Of a stretch of DNA of 64,000 bases, positions 34,423 to 45,974 are shown one piece after another (position 1 is the stretch's first letter; the number at the start of each line of letters is the position of its first letter). Under the pieces are notes generated by a model. It searched no databases and was not told the DNA's origin. It saw only the letters and a list, made by a program, of their open reading frames with translations. The position numbers and the translations under genes were made by a program. The stretch is from Porodaedalea pini (Eukaryota; Basidiomycota; Agaricomycetes; Hymenochaetales; Hymenochaetaceae), in assembly GCA_002794775.1 (NCBI GenBank), contig NBAY01000012.1:563001-627000 (forward strand). The letters are read 5' to 3'.

Positions 34423-35657
34423 TCAGAAAATCGGAATGAAGTCCTGGATGCGATCACGCGCGTCCTGCGCAATGCACTCCGCGATCCATGTTATGCTGCG
34501 AATCTCATGCTCCTTAAGCTTGAGATAGCTGTAGAAGACGGCATATTGAAACTGCTGCAGGAACGCTTGCTTGTTCAGATGGACCTCCTGAGCGATGAAC
34601 CGGTCTTCAAGCTGTGCAGCAATGCTGTCTTCACCTGCGCTTGAGTTTCCGGACGCTTCGAAGAAGGCGCGGTACTCGGCGACGGCGTCGCACGCTTGGC
34701 GGACCTGTTCCAGCTCATCTGCGCGTGCGAGCGCATTGTTGCCTTCGGGGAAGAGTCGGCCAATTGTAGGGAAGAGTCGTGCACGTTGTTCTTTGGAGAG
34801 CTCGGTATTGAAAGAGTTGATCGTGACGCTGAGCGTGCGGCGGTCTGCTTCAAATGCAAGGATGCGATGCATGACCTCAGCGGTCGGGCCGCCGATCTGC
34901 GTCGTGCAGAAACGGTGGAAGTCCTCGAGATAAGCCTTGTAGAGTGTATTTCGGATAATTTCGATGTTGAGGTCGTCGAGGTCGGCGGCAGAGAGGCATT
35001 CTCTGAAATAAGGAGCTACACGACATGAGGTTAGCTGCTGCAGAGCCGCGCTTCTATGAGGTGACGCCGCCGCATACCTAGTGGAGTCTCGACGAGCACA
35101 CTTTGATAAAGCTCTTCAACATTGGTCGCAACACAAAGTGCAGGCATAGTGTCGAAGACACCAAGCGGATGACACCGCTCGAGAAGCTCATGCGTGTCGC
35201 GCTCGTGGAGCGTGCCGGTGATGAGGAGAACGACGTTGTCGATCATGTATGCATAGGTAATATAGTCAAGGAAAGTGCTGAGTGGCTCAACGGCATTGCT
35301 CCGCAGGAAGTTAAACTGGTCAACGAGAAGCTGGGTCGCCTTGTCGTTGATGGTCGAGGTCGAGATGGGAAGTGGTTCATTAGCGAGGAAGTTTCCGTAG
35401 TCTGTGGAAGACAATTGCATCCTGAAATCTAAAGGATAGACCCTGGTCATTATGTCTTCTGCCAGAATGAACAACGCAGCGTGCCTTCAAGTGTTTCGCA
35501 CTGTGTGAGGTTGGCATAGTGGCTCTGTGTGAGAATCCCAGCTTTGTATCCCCTCACGATGCCCTCAAGGAAGCCAGTTGAGACCTTGTGAACAGCCAAT
35601 TCAGTATAATATCGTCAGATTTACTGTCGCCACATACGTTGAAGAAGAGAGCCTCCA
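34423..35657 (-). CDS. VMA6: V-type ATPase V0 subunit d
   Basis: The gene encodes a highly conserved protein. MEALFFN (exon 1, 35657-35637) is followed by [75 protein letters not shown] and [16 protein letters not shown]. After a further intron near 35080-35017 it reads [19 protein letters not shown], ending [16 protein letters not shown]. Subunit d caps the c-ring and links the V1 stalk to V0 in the vacuolar proton pump. The second intron (35484-35429) appears to use a GC donor: the exon ends CTTGAAG and is followed by GCACGC. The only join that restores E-D-F-R-M-Q is GC-AG. The gene is divergent from MPS1 with 182 bp between starts. Confidence 0.95.
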
Positions 35658-35839
35658 TTGTCGCCGTCGTCGAGGATGTCGAGCGAGCTGCGTGGCTTGA
35701 AAGGAGGCACGCGGTCACGAGATTACGTACTTAGGTTGGACTCGCGCCTCGTTGTGTTGAACTCTTTGCTAACGTCCACGACGCCCAAGACGTCGGTCAC
35801 GCTCCTTACGCCATACGACAACCTCGCAAGCTACCATCG
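35658..35839. promoter_or_regulatory. Shared divergent promoter of VMA6 and MPS1
   Basis: The two start codons are 182 bp apart, so both promoters and 5' UTRs must overlap here. Confidence 0.5.
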
Positions 35840-38674
35840 ATGTCATCGCCAATTTCCAGTCCGCCTATAATTTCCTCGACGCGCCCCTCGCCAGCCTCAC
35901 CCAACTCCGACTCCTCCCTCCTCGAGCTGTCTTTCGATTATGAAGTCGATGCGGACGGCAGGCTCGTTCGCGTATCTAAAGGCTCTTCCAAGTCACCACA
36001 ATCAACACCGCCGACTCCTCCGCAGACATCTGAGCTTCCGACAAATGCGTTAGCAAGTGTACCGGCGCGACGCGCATCTCTTTCACGGTCAGAGAGCATG
36101 CCTGGAGGAGGGTTGAACATCGCACCAGGCACCGACACACTTCTTGCGCCATCACGACCACTGACGCGTGCCTCTTCCGGTCCCGTAAATATGGCGAGTC
36201 CAGCGCAGCCGTCACGGACCGTAAGCACAGCACCTTTGTCTGGCGGACTACATGGGACTGGCCGCAAGATCGGAGGCGCCCAACGCATCCGGAAGGAAGA
36301 GGCTGAACGCCAGCGCCGAGAGATAGAGGAGCGCATACAGCGGGAAGAAACTGAACGTGAACGAGCGCGTCGTGCAATTGAAGAGAAGGAGAATGAACAA
36401 CTCGAGATGCGTCAATCGCCGCCACAAAACGCGCGCCCGATCGCCTCGCTTCCGTCCCGCCAGAACTACTATAGCTTTCCACGTGTCGCTCGTCCATTAG
36501 TATCCGCCAAAAAGCTGCCTTCTGTCTCCAAGATCGACGAAGTCGGGTTGAGCGAGGGTGAAGGCGAGGGTGCCGATAATCAAGCCCAGCAGCAGTATTA
36601 CCAACGTCGAACTGCACCAGAGACTAACGCTGATTCGCACTCATACCTCCCGACATCACGTTCTCTTCCCCCACAACATGTACCTCTCCCACCATCGCGT
36701 CCGAACTCCACCCTTGGCTTTCCCAGTAAAGCACGACGCGTCACTATTGAGGAGCGGTTGCGACAGGAACAAGAAATAGCGGACGAGGCACTTGGTAAAT
36801 GCACATTTATCTTGATTTATTCATCAGCTCACAACTTTCACAGCAGAAGCGGCCGAGCTCCAGCCGAGGCAGTCACCCTCTCCACCACATGGGACTATAC
36901 AGAGTAATCATTCGCAGCCTCATGTTCGACAAGGGCTCCACCAGCGGCGTGATTCGGATACCTTACGGTCGGGCATGCCGTTTCCTCAGTATGCAAAGCG
37001 CGACGACACAGGCGCTGACCAGCAACAGCGCCTATCGCCATCCACACGAAGTCTAGGAGGGACGACGGCGGTTCAATCTAACGCGCGAATTCATCGAAGC
37101 CCGACCGCACCAGACAAACCAACAAGCACCGCAACATCAGGTGGGTATGGTGAACAAAATGCTAACGGCAACGGGAAGCCTCACGCGCAGGGGAGCAGTC
37201 AACGATCGCAACAACAACAGCAGCAGCAGCAGGCCGCGGCGGACCTCAAGCAGCGGAATCTCGTTGTAAATAAGAAGCCATATGCCCGGCTTGATATGAT
37301 CGGGAAAGGTGGTTCGTCGCGCGTGTACCGCGTGATGAATAGCACGAACGAGATATACGCGATCAAGCGCGTGTCGCTTGACAAAACCGACGATGACACA
37401 ATCTCTGGATACATGAACGAAATCTCATTGTTGAGGCGTCTTGAGGGAAATCGTCGTATTATCCGCCTTTTTGATGATGAAGTTAAATGTACCGGTGGTG
37501 GAGGTAGCAAAGGCCATCTCTTATTAGTCATGGAATGTGGTGAAATCGGTACGTATGAGTTTATAACTCATTCATAGCCATCATTGAAATTAATTTCGTT
37601 CAGACTTGGCCAGACTCCTTCAGGAGCAGCAGAAGGAACCCATAAACATGGTATGGATAGCGTATTACTGGCAGCAGGTAAGCCTTTAATGTTGAAGATT
37701 TTTGCGAGATTATTGAAATTCCTTCTTCACGCTATAAAGATTCTTGAAGCTGTGCAAGTTATACACGATGAGAAAATTGTACACTCGGACTTGAAACCTG
37801 CAAATTTTGTCCTTGTAAAAGGGCAGTTGAAGCTTATTGACTTCGGTATTGCGAAAGCTATCGCGAATGACACGACAAACATTCAAAGAGATCATCAGGT
37901 GAGCGCATAGCATATAAGCTCTGGATGATAGGACATCTGAGTGCTCATGGCCGTTGCGAAAGATCGGTACCGTCAATTACATGAGCCCAGAGGCTATCGA
38001 GATACCTGAGGGGACGCGGCGACTCAAGGTTGGCCGACCAAGCGATGTCTGGTCGCTGGGTTGTATCCTTTATCAAATGGTCTACGGCCATCCACCCTTC
38101 CAGCAGCTCTCCGTCTTCCAAAAAATGAAGGCCATTCCGGACAAAGAGTATATCATCGCCTTTCCGGACACCGCAGTGCCGTCTATTCCTGCCTCGCGTA
38201 GTGCTTCGGGCACGACACCATCTCCGCCAAAGCGACTCACGCACCTTGCGAGACCTGTACACCGCGATGTCATCCGTACGATGCAGACTTGTCTCGTGCG
38301 CGATGCGAAGGAGCGTGCAACTATTCCAGAGCTCCTCAATGACGATTGGTTATCCATGAGAGACCGTAAGTTTCCGCGTGTGTCTCGCTGTAGCTTCCGA
38401 TGGCTGATAGAATCTGTCAAATAGCGCCTCCTCCGCCGGCTCCGGAAACGCCGACACTGAAAGAAGACGAGACGATCATCAATCCGTTTTACATGCGACA
38501 ACTACTTCAACATGCTATTCGCTGTGCGCAGGAGGGGAGGGAATTGACTGAGGCGGAGCAAATAGATGAGGCAGCGGTGAGCCAATACTGTTGTGAAGCC
38601 TGCAACTATTTGCTTAATTCGCGCATCTTTAGCGACTTGTGCAGGAGCTGAAGCAAATTTCCGCTGGCATATGA
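35840..38674 (+). CDS. MPS1: Mps1/TTK dual-specificity spindle checkpoint kinase
   Basis: Seven exons, 35840-36794, 36844-37548, 37604-37677, 37740-37898, 37963-38365, 38425-38576 and 38645-38674, join to 825 residues. The first ~480 residues are Ser/Pro-rich and include a Glu/Arg coiled-coil stretch ([20 protein letters not shown]). An eight-Gln run precedes the kinase domain. The domain starts [18 protein letters not shown] and has [31 protein letters not shown] and [12 protein letters not shown]. It then reads [23 protein letters not shown] and [19 protein letters not shown]. The NDTT...[11 protein letters not shown] activation segment is diagnostic of Mps1. The kinase acts at kinetochores and in spindle-pole duplication. 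All catalytic residues are present. Confidence 0.95.
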
Positions 38675-39406
38675 CATTAATAGCTGGTAATTGCTCCGTA
38701 CCTCGGCCGCGCAGTGCGCATCCTTTATAACTTGACGGTTTATGTCTTGCTTCCTGTTGGTCAACATTTGTTCTTTTTTTTCATATACGCTCACGAGGTT
38801 CTGTAGCAAAAGAACGATATTCATGCATCCCACCCTTCATTTGTACACTCCTTGCTGTTCCTCTATGTTTGTCTGCATTCATCCACACGTCCCCCTCCCT
38901 ACATCCCATCACCGTCGTCCGTTTGTTGTTAAGTATAGATAGCTATCTGCAACTCGCATACACTTACGATTTATACTTTTATGTTTTGCAAGTTGACCGT
39001 TAGTAGGACTGTAGTACTCATATCTTGTCCGCCTTAGGAATATTAGTGCATATCGGCATGTTTTTCTCTATCCTTCATGTAAATTTTGCACTGTAGTTAA
39101 TTTTTGCTTGGTGATGTGAACTGCTATCTGCAAGTGCTCTCTGAATGCTCCGACGTCAATCGAATTGCGACTCTCAAGGATCCCTTTTGTTAACGACAAC
39201 AAATGCCCAAGACATGTCGCAGCCAAATAAACTGACGCTGACTATCGGGGAAGGCATAGCAAAGCAAACCGATTCCTAGATCCAACATGCCCGCCTTTTA
39301 ACAGTATCATTACAGTGGGAGCGGAGATGATAATGGTACAGTTTTCCCTTTTGTTTAGTTTTCTTGAGAGCGTGATGCTCATCCTAACAACGGCACGGCA
39401 TACGCT
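38675..39406. other. Convergent 3' intergenic region (about 730 bp)
   Basis: T-rich sequence between the MPS1 and DAHP synthase stops. No gene is seen. Confidence 0.45.
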
Positions 39407-40798
39407 TTACGACTCTGCGTGTCCGTTCACGCCATTCGCTGCCGGGGGAGGCTTGCGCTCCTCGAGCCCGCGTGCGCGACGGCGTACGTTTTCTCTACGG
39501 CCTTGCACGCCTGCGCGCAGGCGGTCGAGGACGCCGACGGTTTGCTCCCACGATATGCAGGCGTCGGTGACGGACTGGCCGTATTTGAGTCCCGCGGGAC
39601 CCGAGGGGGGGATATCCTGCCGGCCCTCGACAAGGTTCGACTCAATCATAACGCCCATGATATTGTCGGCGGTGTCGCCATATTCGAGTTGGTTGGCCTG
39701 AGAGCGAGTGAGTCTGGAAGAGTTTGAGTAAAGGAAGGGAAGACTTACAATGTCGTCGGCTACGATCATTTGGCGGTGGTGCTGCTTGGAGCTGTTTCCG
39801 TGACTGCAGTCGATCTAAAATTTGCAAATGAGCGAAAGGGGGTTGGGGGCGTGAACGGTGTGGGTATACCATAATTTTCTGTGGCAAGCCTGCCTTTTTC
39901 AATTTTTCTGCGCAATCACGTACGAATTCTGCCTCGTAATTCGGTCCTTTCGCCCCGCCGCGAAGAATAATATGCACATCGGAGTTGCCTTCTGTCTCAA
40001 CGATACTACTAAGGCCTTCCTTGCCGACCGAAAGGAAGACGTGCCCTTCTCGTGCCGCACGGCACGCATCGACCGCGATACCCACGCTACCGTCCGTCGA
40101 GTTCTTGAAGCCGGTTGGCATGCTGAGCGCGCTGGTGAGCTCGCGATGCACCTGCGACTCGGTCGTACGCGCACCGATCGCACCCCAGGTGACGAGGTCG
40201 GCGGTGTATTGCGGAGTGATGGTGTCGAGAAACTCGCAGCCGGCGGGGAGCCCAAGCTTTGCGACGTCGAGGAGCAGCTGGCGCGCGATGCGTAGCCCCT
40301 TGTTAATGTGGAAAGAGCTATTCATGTCCGGGTCGTTAATGAGACCCTTCCAGCCAACCGTCGTGCGTGGCTTCTCGAAGTAGACGCGCATGACGATGTG
40401 GAGGTCATCTTTGGCGGTGTCGGCGTATGCCTTGAGTTTATGCGCATATTCGAGGGCAGCCTCGACGTTGTTCACTGAACAGGGTCTGGCATCAGACAAT
40501 ACACCTTCAGCTTCAGTTCAGGTTTTAGTTTACTATGCGACTGACTCACCCGACGACTACGACAAGCCGGTCACTGCTTCCGTGGAGGATCTCTTCCGTT
40601 GCCTTTCTGCCATTGATCACAGTCTCCACGGCCGAGAGCGTCCTTCATGAACCTCGGTAAACGAAATTTTGTTCAGACACGACGGTCAACATACAGAGGT
40701 AGGTCCTCTTGGAGGATTTGAGGAGGGATGAGAGGTCTGATGAGCTTGACGCGTCTGTTCTCGAGACGCGAGATGGCCTCCTTGACCGGTACAGTCAT
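39407..40798 (-). CDS. 3-deoxy-D-arabino-heptulosonate 7-phosphate (DAHP) synthase
   Basis: Exons 40798-40695, 40642-40550, 40485-39870, 39814 to about 39740 and a last exon to 39407 are predicted. Signatures of type I AroF/G/H-like DAHP synthase are KLIRPLIPPQILQEDLPL, VVVGPCSVNNVEAALEYA, VYFEKPRTTVGWKGLIND, AGCEFLDTITPQYTADL and WGAIGARTTESQVHREL. Others are KNSTDGSVGIAVDA, NSDVHIILRGG and IDCSHGNSSKQH. It condenses phosphoenolpyruvate and erythrose 4-phosphate, the first step of the shikimate pathway. Whether it is the Phe- or Tyr-sensitive isozyme (yeast Aro3/Aro4) cannot be judged. The start is the first ATG of the conserved exon. A short upstream exon remains possible because TTTCTCTTAG precedes it. 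Confidence 0.92.
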
Positions 40799-41077
40799 TT
40801 CGTGAGACACTAAGAGAAATTGGAAAGTGGGAAGAAAGACGTGAGTACGCAGACACAAGATCTGAGTGAGATGGGGCGTACTTTATAGCGTGCTCAAGCT
40901 CGACGGTGCCCTTAAAGATGTGATCAGAATGGATGGATTGGATTTGAATCTGCGCGTATACCAGAGCGGCATTGACTCGGTTGAGCCCAAATTTGTAGAA
41001 ATTACGTAACTAAGGGCGTCTTGCACACTCGATCTGTGGAAGTCGCGGTCGCTGTCACCCTCGTACCTCTTGCATTC
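40799..41077. promoter_or_regulatory. Divergent promoter of DAHP synthase and TIM9
   Basis: This is 279 bp between start codons on opposite strands. No specific site is assigned. Confidence 0.45.
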
Positions 41078-41557
41078 ATGGATTTCTCCCAATTCAATGC
41101 CGCCGAGCAGGCACATATGACTCGTGTCATCGAGAAAAAGCAGGTAAACTGTTTTCGTCTGTACACTTGTAGGAAATGTTGAACTAAGTCTTTGCTTCAG
41201 ATGCAGGACTTCATGCGTCTGTACTCTGGTCTTGTGGAGCGCTGTTTCACGTCGTGCTGCAACGATTTTACGAGCAAGACGCTTGGGAGCAAAGAGGTGC
41301 GTCGTACAGACCACAAAGGACGTTGGATAGCTCTTACCGGCGCCGATTCTCATTCTTTTCTGCGGTCACCAGGAGCAGTGTGTATCGAACTGCACAGACA
41401 AATTCCTGAAGTACTCGGAACGGGTAGGGGCGCGCTTCGCGGAGCATAACGCAGGTACGCAATGTTTAGACTGGTGCCGGATACAAAGGAACACTCTGAC
41501 ACGTGTGCTTCATCGGCCTTATTGAAAACAGAGTCAGCCGCAGGAAAACCAAGCTGA
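41078..41557 (+). CDS. TIM9: Mitochondrial intermembrane-space chaperone Tim9
   Basis: Four exons, 41078-41143, 41201-41296, 41373-41454 and 41532-41557, give 89 residues, normal for small Tims. It starts [20 protein letters not shown] and continues [19 protein letters not shown], then CNDFTSKTL and [19 protein letters not shown]. The twin CX3C motifs (CFTSC and CVSNC) form the disulfides of the Tim9-Tim10 hexamer, which carries hydrophobic carrier proteins across the intermembrane space to TIM22. All introns are short GT-AG. The gene looks intact. Confidence 0.95.
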
Positions 41558-42561
41558 TTGGCCAACAGCTGCACCCTCCATCTCTTCTTTGTTCATCTTT
41601 TTGTTTATTCTCGTCCACATCGTAATATCATGCATCGGCCAACGCACGCAATGCCATCTTTGCTCACAAACCCCGCGGATAACGAGCCCCTGGACATGGA
41701 GACGGTTTTCAAATGGATCTCTGTATGTTCGTCTCATACGAACACCCCGAAATGTTTGAGGGAGGTGGGGAGGGCATTCTCGACAGCCGTTGCTTTGTAC
41801 ATTTGGCTGAATTTGTCTCTATCTGGGATCCGTCTATCCCTAGAGGATGTCGGAACAACAAATACCCTGATGCTGTTGCTCTTCAAAAGCCTCGGCTTTA
41901 TAGACTCTGCTAGTGCCTTCGACATGCGCCCGAACTGACAGCTCCGATACTCGCGGTGTTTGGATGACTCTGGAGACAGCCAAACTATGCTGAATGCATT
42001 CTGGGTTCACGGTTTCGTTCCTTTCGATTGCTTTTGAGGCATCTAAGGGAGTAACACGCAATCTCCTGCCTCGTTCTCAATATACTAGATGGGAGAGCGA
42101 GTGTAAAACGCTGTCTATCTAATAGCTTGATTTTCTTCCGGAGACAGGCAGGATGGTGCTCTGTGCGTAATCTCAATCGAGTTTTCAACCGTATCGTACC
42201 GTGTAAGCTTTCTAAGGTGTAAAGGTGATTGCACTGGCCCGGGCGGACCGTCACGCTAAGCGTATTTCCTATGCATTTGCCCCATAAACACGATCCAACT
42301 AGCAGAACCACACGCACCTTGTAACAGCTTAACTCAGCCTCTTTGCACAACGATAATGAGCTAGTATTAATGAATATGACGACGAAATTTGGAAGGCTGT
42401 AAGTGTAATTGATTCGCGGCTACATATCAGTATGTCGTCAATACTTACATAAGCGTATCCGGGACCGCGTGTTTATGCTTTGGAGCGAAGCCACAAGTTC
42501 TGTAGTCCCTCAGTGTTAAAACAACCACATTGCCGAGGCTTTCAGGTTCATTTTCACTCGC
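41558..42561. other. Gene-poor region (about 1 kb)
   Basis: Only unrelated short frames occur on both strands. The region just before 42562 must contain the promoter of the next gene, unless its first exon is misplaced. Confidence 0.4.
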
Positions 42562-45500
42562 ATGCTGAGCCCGACATCGCTGCTCAGACGCGTGAAAAAA
42601 CCTGCTAAAAACATCAGCAGAGCCTTGCAGTTCATCTCTGTTGGGCACACCGGCGCAGAGACGTTCGAGACGGTTCCGGGAGCGGGGTTGCTCGTAGCCA
42701 GGGTTAACACAGATGGCTGGCGGATGAGAACTGTACGTGTCCTTGCTCACCAACTAAAATAAACATTGTAATGAATTCATGTTTGTAGGTCTTTCTGGTC
42801 TTTCTCCAGTTTGCTCTTGGTCTGACGCACGAGAGTGTTTCTGGTCCAGAGCAGAACAAGGCTGATAGAGTGGTATATACACTCCGTTCGGCATCCGCCA
42901 GCTTCGCAGTCCTCGATGCGCTGAAGCTTGTCTGCTGTGCCGTGCTCGTCTACTATGAGACACGGAAAAATGGTCGAAGTGTTTGGAGCCCCAGCCCCCT
43001 GGGTTCAGCAGGGGTGGAGGCACAGCCACTGCATGAAGAGGAGATTCGGCGGAACGATAGTGTTGACTTTATCTCATATGGGCCGACTATAGGCTCGAAA
43101 CCTCTCCTAGTAGGGACGTCTCGCTCGAATATCGCCATTGGCCTCCTCGCGCTCTTGCTGGTCACCAACTCCTACCTTGTAAGCCCGATCGCGTTGCATA
43201 TTCTTCGTATTTATTGCATATTCTGATTGTTTATTATTAGACGATATACATCGCAAACTCAGGCCTCGCCGACTCCCTTTCTGTCCATCTTGCCTCTACC
43301 TTTGTTCCTTTGCTTTCTGCAGTCTTCTTGCGTCTGTTCACAGCATGGACCACCTCTTCTCAGCAATGGCTCGGCGTTCTTCTTCAGGTCGGTATCTGTA
43401 TTACTTATAATTGTAATGCCTTCTCTCAACCAGTTGCCTTCGATTGCAGATCCTCGGCCTTCTGAGCGTAGAGGTATTCTGCCCAGCCTGTCCCTCGATC
43501 GACGTGTTTACCCATACAATCTATTTGCAGAACCAATCTGCATCATCGAATATTTCTGTCCCATCCATCATCTTACTCATCGCTCTCGCACTTCTAACTT
43601 CTCTTACCTGCGTCACAGTTTACCATGTGAGTATTAAATTCTTACCGTTGGACTTGACAGCTTACCAAGATGCCTTGGAAGGTTTACAAACTACACGACA
43701 CTTCAATACCCAACAAACTCAATTTCAGACTCTTCGCATTCGGACTCGTAGCTCATACTGTTATCTTAATTCTCAGTAACGTATTCATCTTGACGCCAAC
43801 CGTTCTCGTCACCAGCCGGAGCTCATTACATAATTTCGTTGCACTTGCTCTTCGGGTCTCCGTCGATATTGCAAGCCTCAATTTAATATTTAGTGAGTGT
43901 TTGGAACGCTTTCATTTTCAAGCTCGTGACGGCTGACATCCTTGAGATTGCGATGCTGTGTTGTTGGGTGTTTCGACCTCTCTCTCTACGACCCTTCTCG
44001 TCGCATATTTAAGAACCTTTTACAACTCTCCGTCAGTCAGTGAGGTCTGCAGTTTGGCAATTGCTCTGCTTGGTTTCTATACGTATTGGGTCGGCAAGGT
44101 GCAACGGCAAAACTCGGCGAGCTCTCTGTTTGATCCGGAAAAGAAGGTAGGTATAATACTTTCCAGGGTTTCAGAACCAGTTGACAAACTATTTAGGATA
44201 GTCTCAGCCATCTCACTGGCTGTTCTCGATTGTGCTGCTCACTACGCTTGGCACGATTATTTTTCTCGGATCCAACAAGTTGGCCGTTCGCACTAGCGAT
44301 GCACAATTCCACGAACTTACTCCTTGGGACACCGTGTCTCAACCCCAATCGCTAGACTACAACGTCTTCGCAGACCTCATCTATGTACCACCACCATCAA
44401 CACCGCCATCCGGACCGATATGCACACGTGTTCCTCTGCCGTCCGAGCAGTACTTCGCGGGGAACAGGACTTACCATGAGTTCGACGACGTGTTGCTAAT
44501 CGTGTTCTTCAGCCATGCGCGATACGACGTTAACTTGGACTACTACAAGGAGGTCTATGCTGAGTTATTCCCAAATGTGAGTCGAGATTACTTGAGTCGA
44601 AACATATGGGTTCGGCGAGGATTTTGTTGCTGACTGAAGGACATGGTAGATGGTTTTTGTCGGCCCGAAAAGTAGAGAAGACAAGGGCTTTGAGCACTCG
44701 TATGATGTCCTCGTGGACTCATACGAGTCTGAGGAAGATATAGGTGATTGGAATAACTACAAAATGGCAGGCCGGGTGGGTGTTTCCGTGTCCTGTCTTG
44801 TTAACATCAGTGCACTATTAATCTTCATTCAATTAGATGGCACACCACATGCTCTATACTGTGCTAACTACGCAACCTTACTCAACCAACTGCTACAAGG
44901 GCTTCCTTTGGGCACCATTCGACACGCTGCTCAACGTTCCGCGTCTGCAGTTCTTCGACCAGAGTCGACTATGGTACTTCTCACCCTGGGGCGAGTACGT
45001 CCCGAACCCCGCAGTGCGTGCGGATGCGTGGATGAATGCTAGCAACCATGCACCGCCCGCGCGCGTTTCACCCGATCCGGAGACGGACTTCGAGAAGACG
45101 CATAGGGGATGGTGGATTGATTGGTGGTAAGTGTGAATTAGCGACTCGATATTGCGTGCTGCAAGGATCTGATCATCGCGTATGTCACAGGTGGGGGTAC
45201 GTCCATAAACTAATCAGCTGAAAAGAGTAAAGACAAAGACTAAACGGAAAGCTCCATAGCGACCCGCAATATGGTATCCCAGTCTGTAAGTCCGCCTTCG
45301 AGCGTGTTCCCTTGGAGCTCCGCGAGCGCATGGCATACCGCTTTACGAACAACGCGACACGCTATATAGGCGGATCAGCGGACACTTTGTATGTCCCCGC
45401 GCGCCTTGCAGGCGAATTTGTAGACGTGCTCGGGACCTTTCTCAATACTTCATGCTTTCTTGAGATCGCGGTGCCCACTGTGGTGCACCTTATTGTACCG

Positions 45501-45834
45501 GAGGAAGAAGAGATACTCTTTATCGACCACGTGCGTGTTTCCTCCATCTATGTTAGGTCTTAATTATAAAATACTAATTGTGATTTAACAGTGGTGGATC
45601 TGGAACCCGCCGTTTAATACATCGTTTGTGCGGGATCGCTGGGAGAGGGGAATGGAGGTGGATACGTTCCACACATTCCACTGGGGTGACAAGGGCTCGG
45701 ACGGAGTATGGAGAGCGAGCCCTGAAAACATCGAGGACGTTCGCGAACTGTTCAGAGAGTCTGCAGCGCGTCAGGGTATCCAATGGCTCTCACCAACAGT
45801 GGAGACATCAACAATCAACGTGTTGGAAGCGTAA
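42562..45834 (+). CDS. Nucleotide-sugar-transporter-like domain fused to putative glycosyltransferase
   Basis: Twelve exons are modelled: 42562-42732, 42789-43178, 43241-43387, 43450-43626, 43661-43892, 43947-44146, 44202-44576, 44650-44775, 44837-45126, 45191-45196, 45260-45530 and 45592-45834. They sum in frame to 875 residues. The N-terminal half is polytopic and recalls SLC35/DMT transporters (ANSGLADSLSVHLASTFVPL, SSQQWLGVLLQILGLLSVEV, RLFAFGLVAHTVILILSNVF). The C-terminal half is soluble, with VLLIVFFSHARYDVNLDYY, MVFVGPKSREDKGFEHSYD, HHMLYTVL, GFLWAPFDTLLNVPRL, GGSADTLYVPARLAGEF and WWIWNPPFNTSFV. It resembles basidiomycete proteins I know only as uncharacterised. A lumenal glycan-modifying role is inferred. 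Exon 1 is the weakest part, and exon 10 is only 6 nt. Confidence 0.7.
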
Positions 45835-45974
45835 CAATAAAAAATAGCAGAAGATATATGAGAGTACCACATAGTAGGTAGTACATATGCACACCGAAAG
45901 AAAAGAAAAGTTAATATAATGTGATCTTGGCTCAGGGTGTTAGGCGTCGTCGTGCATGGGATCCAGCCCACTAT

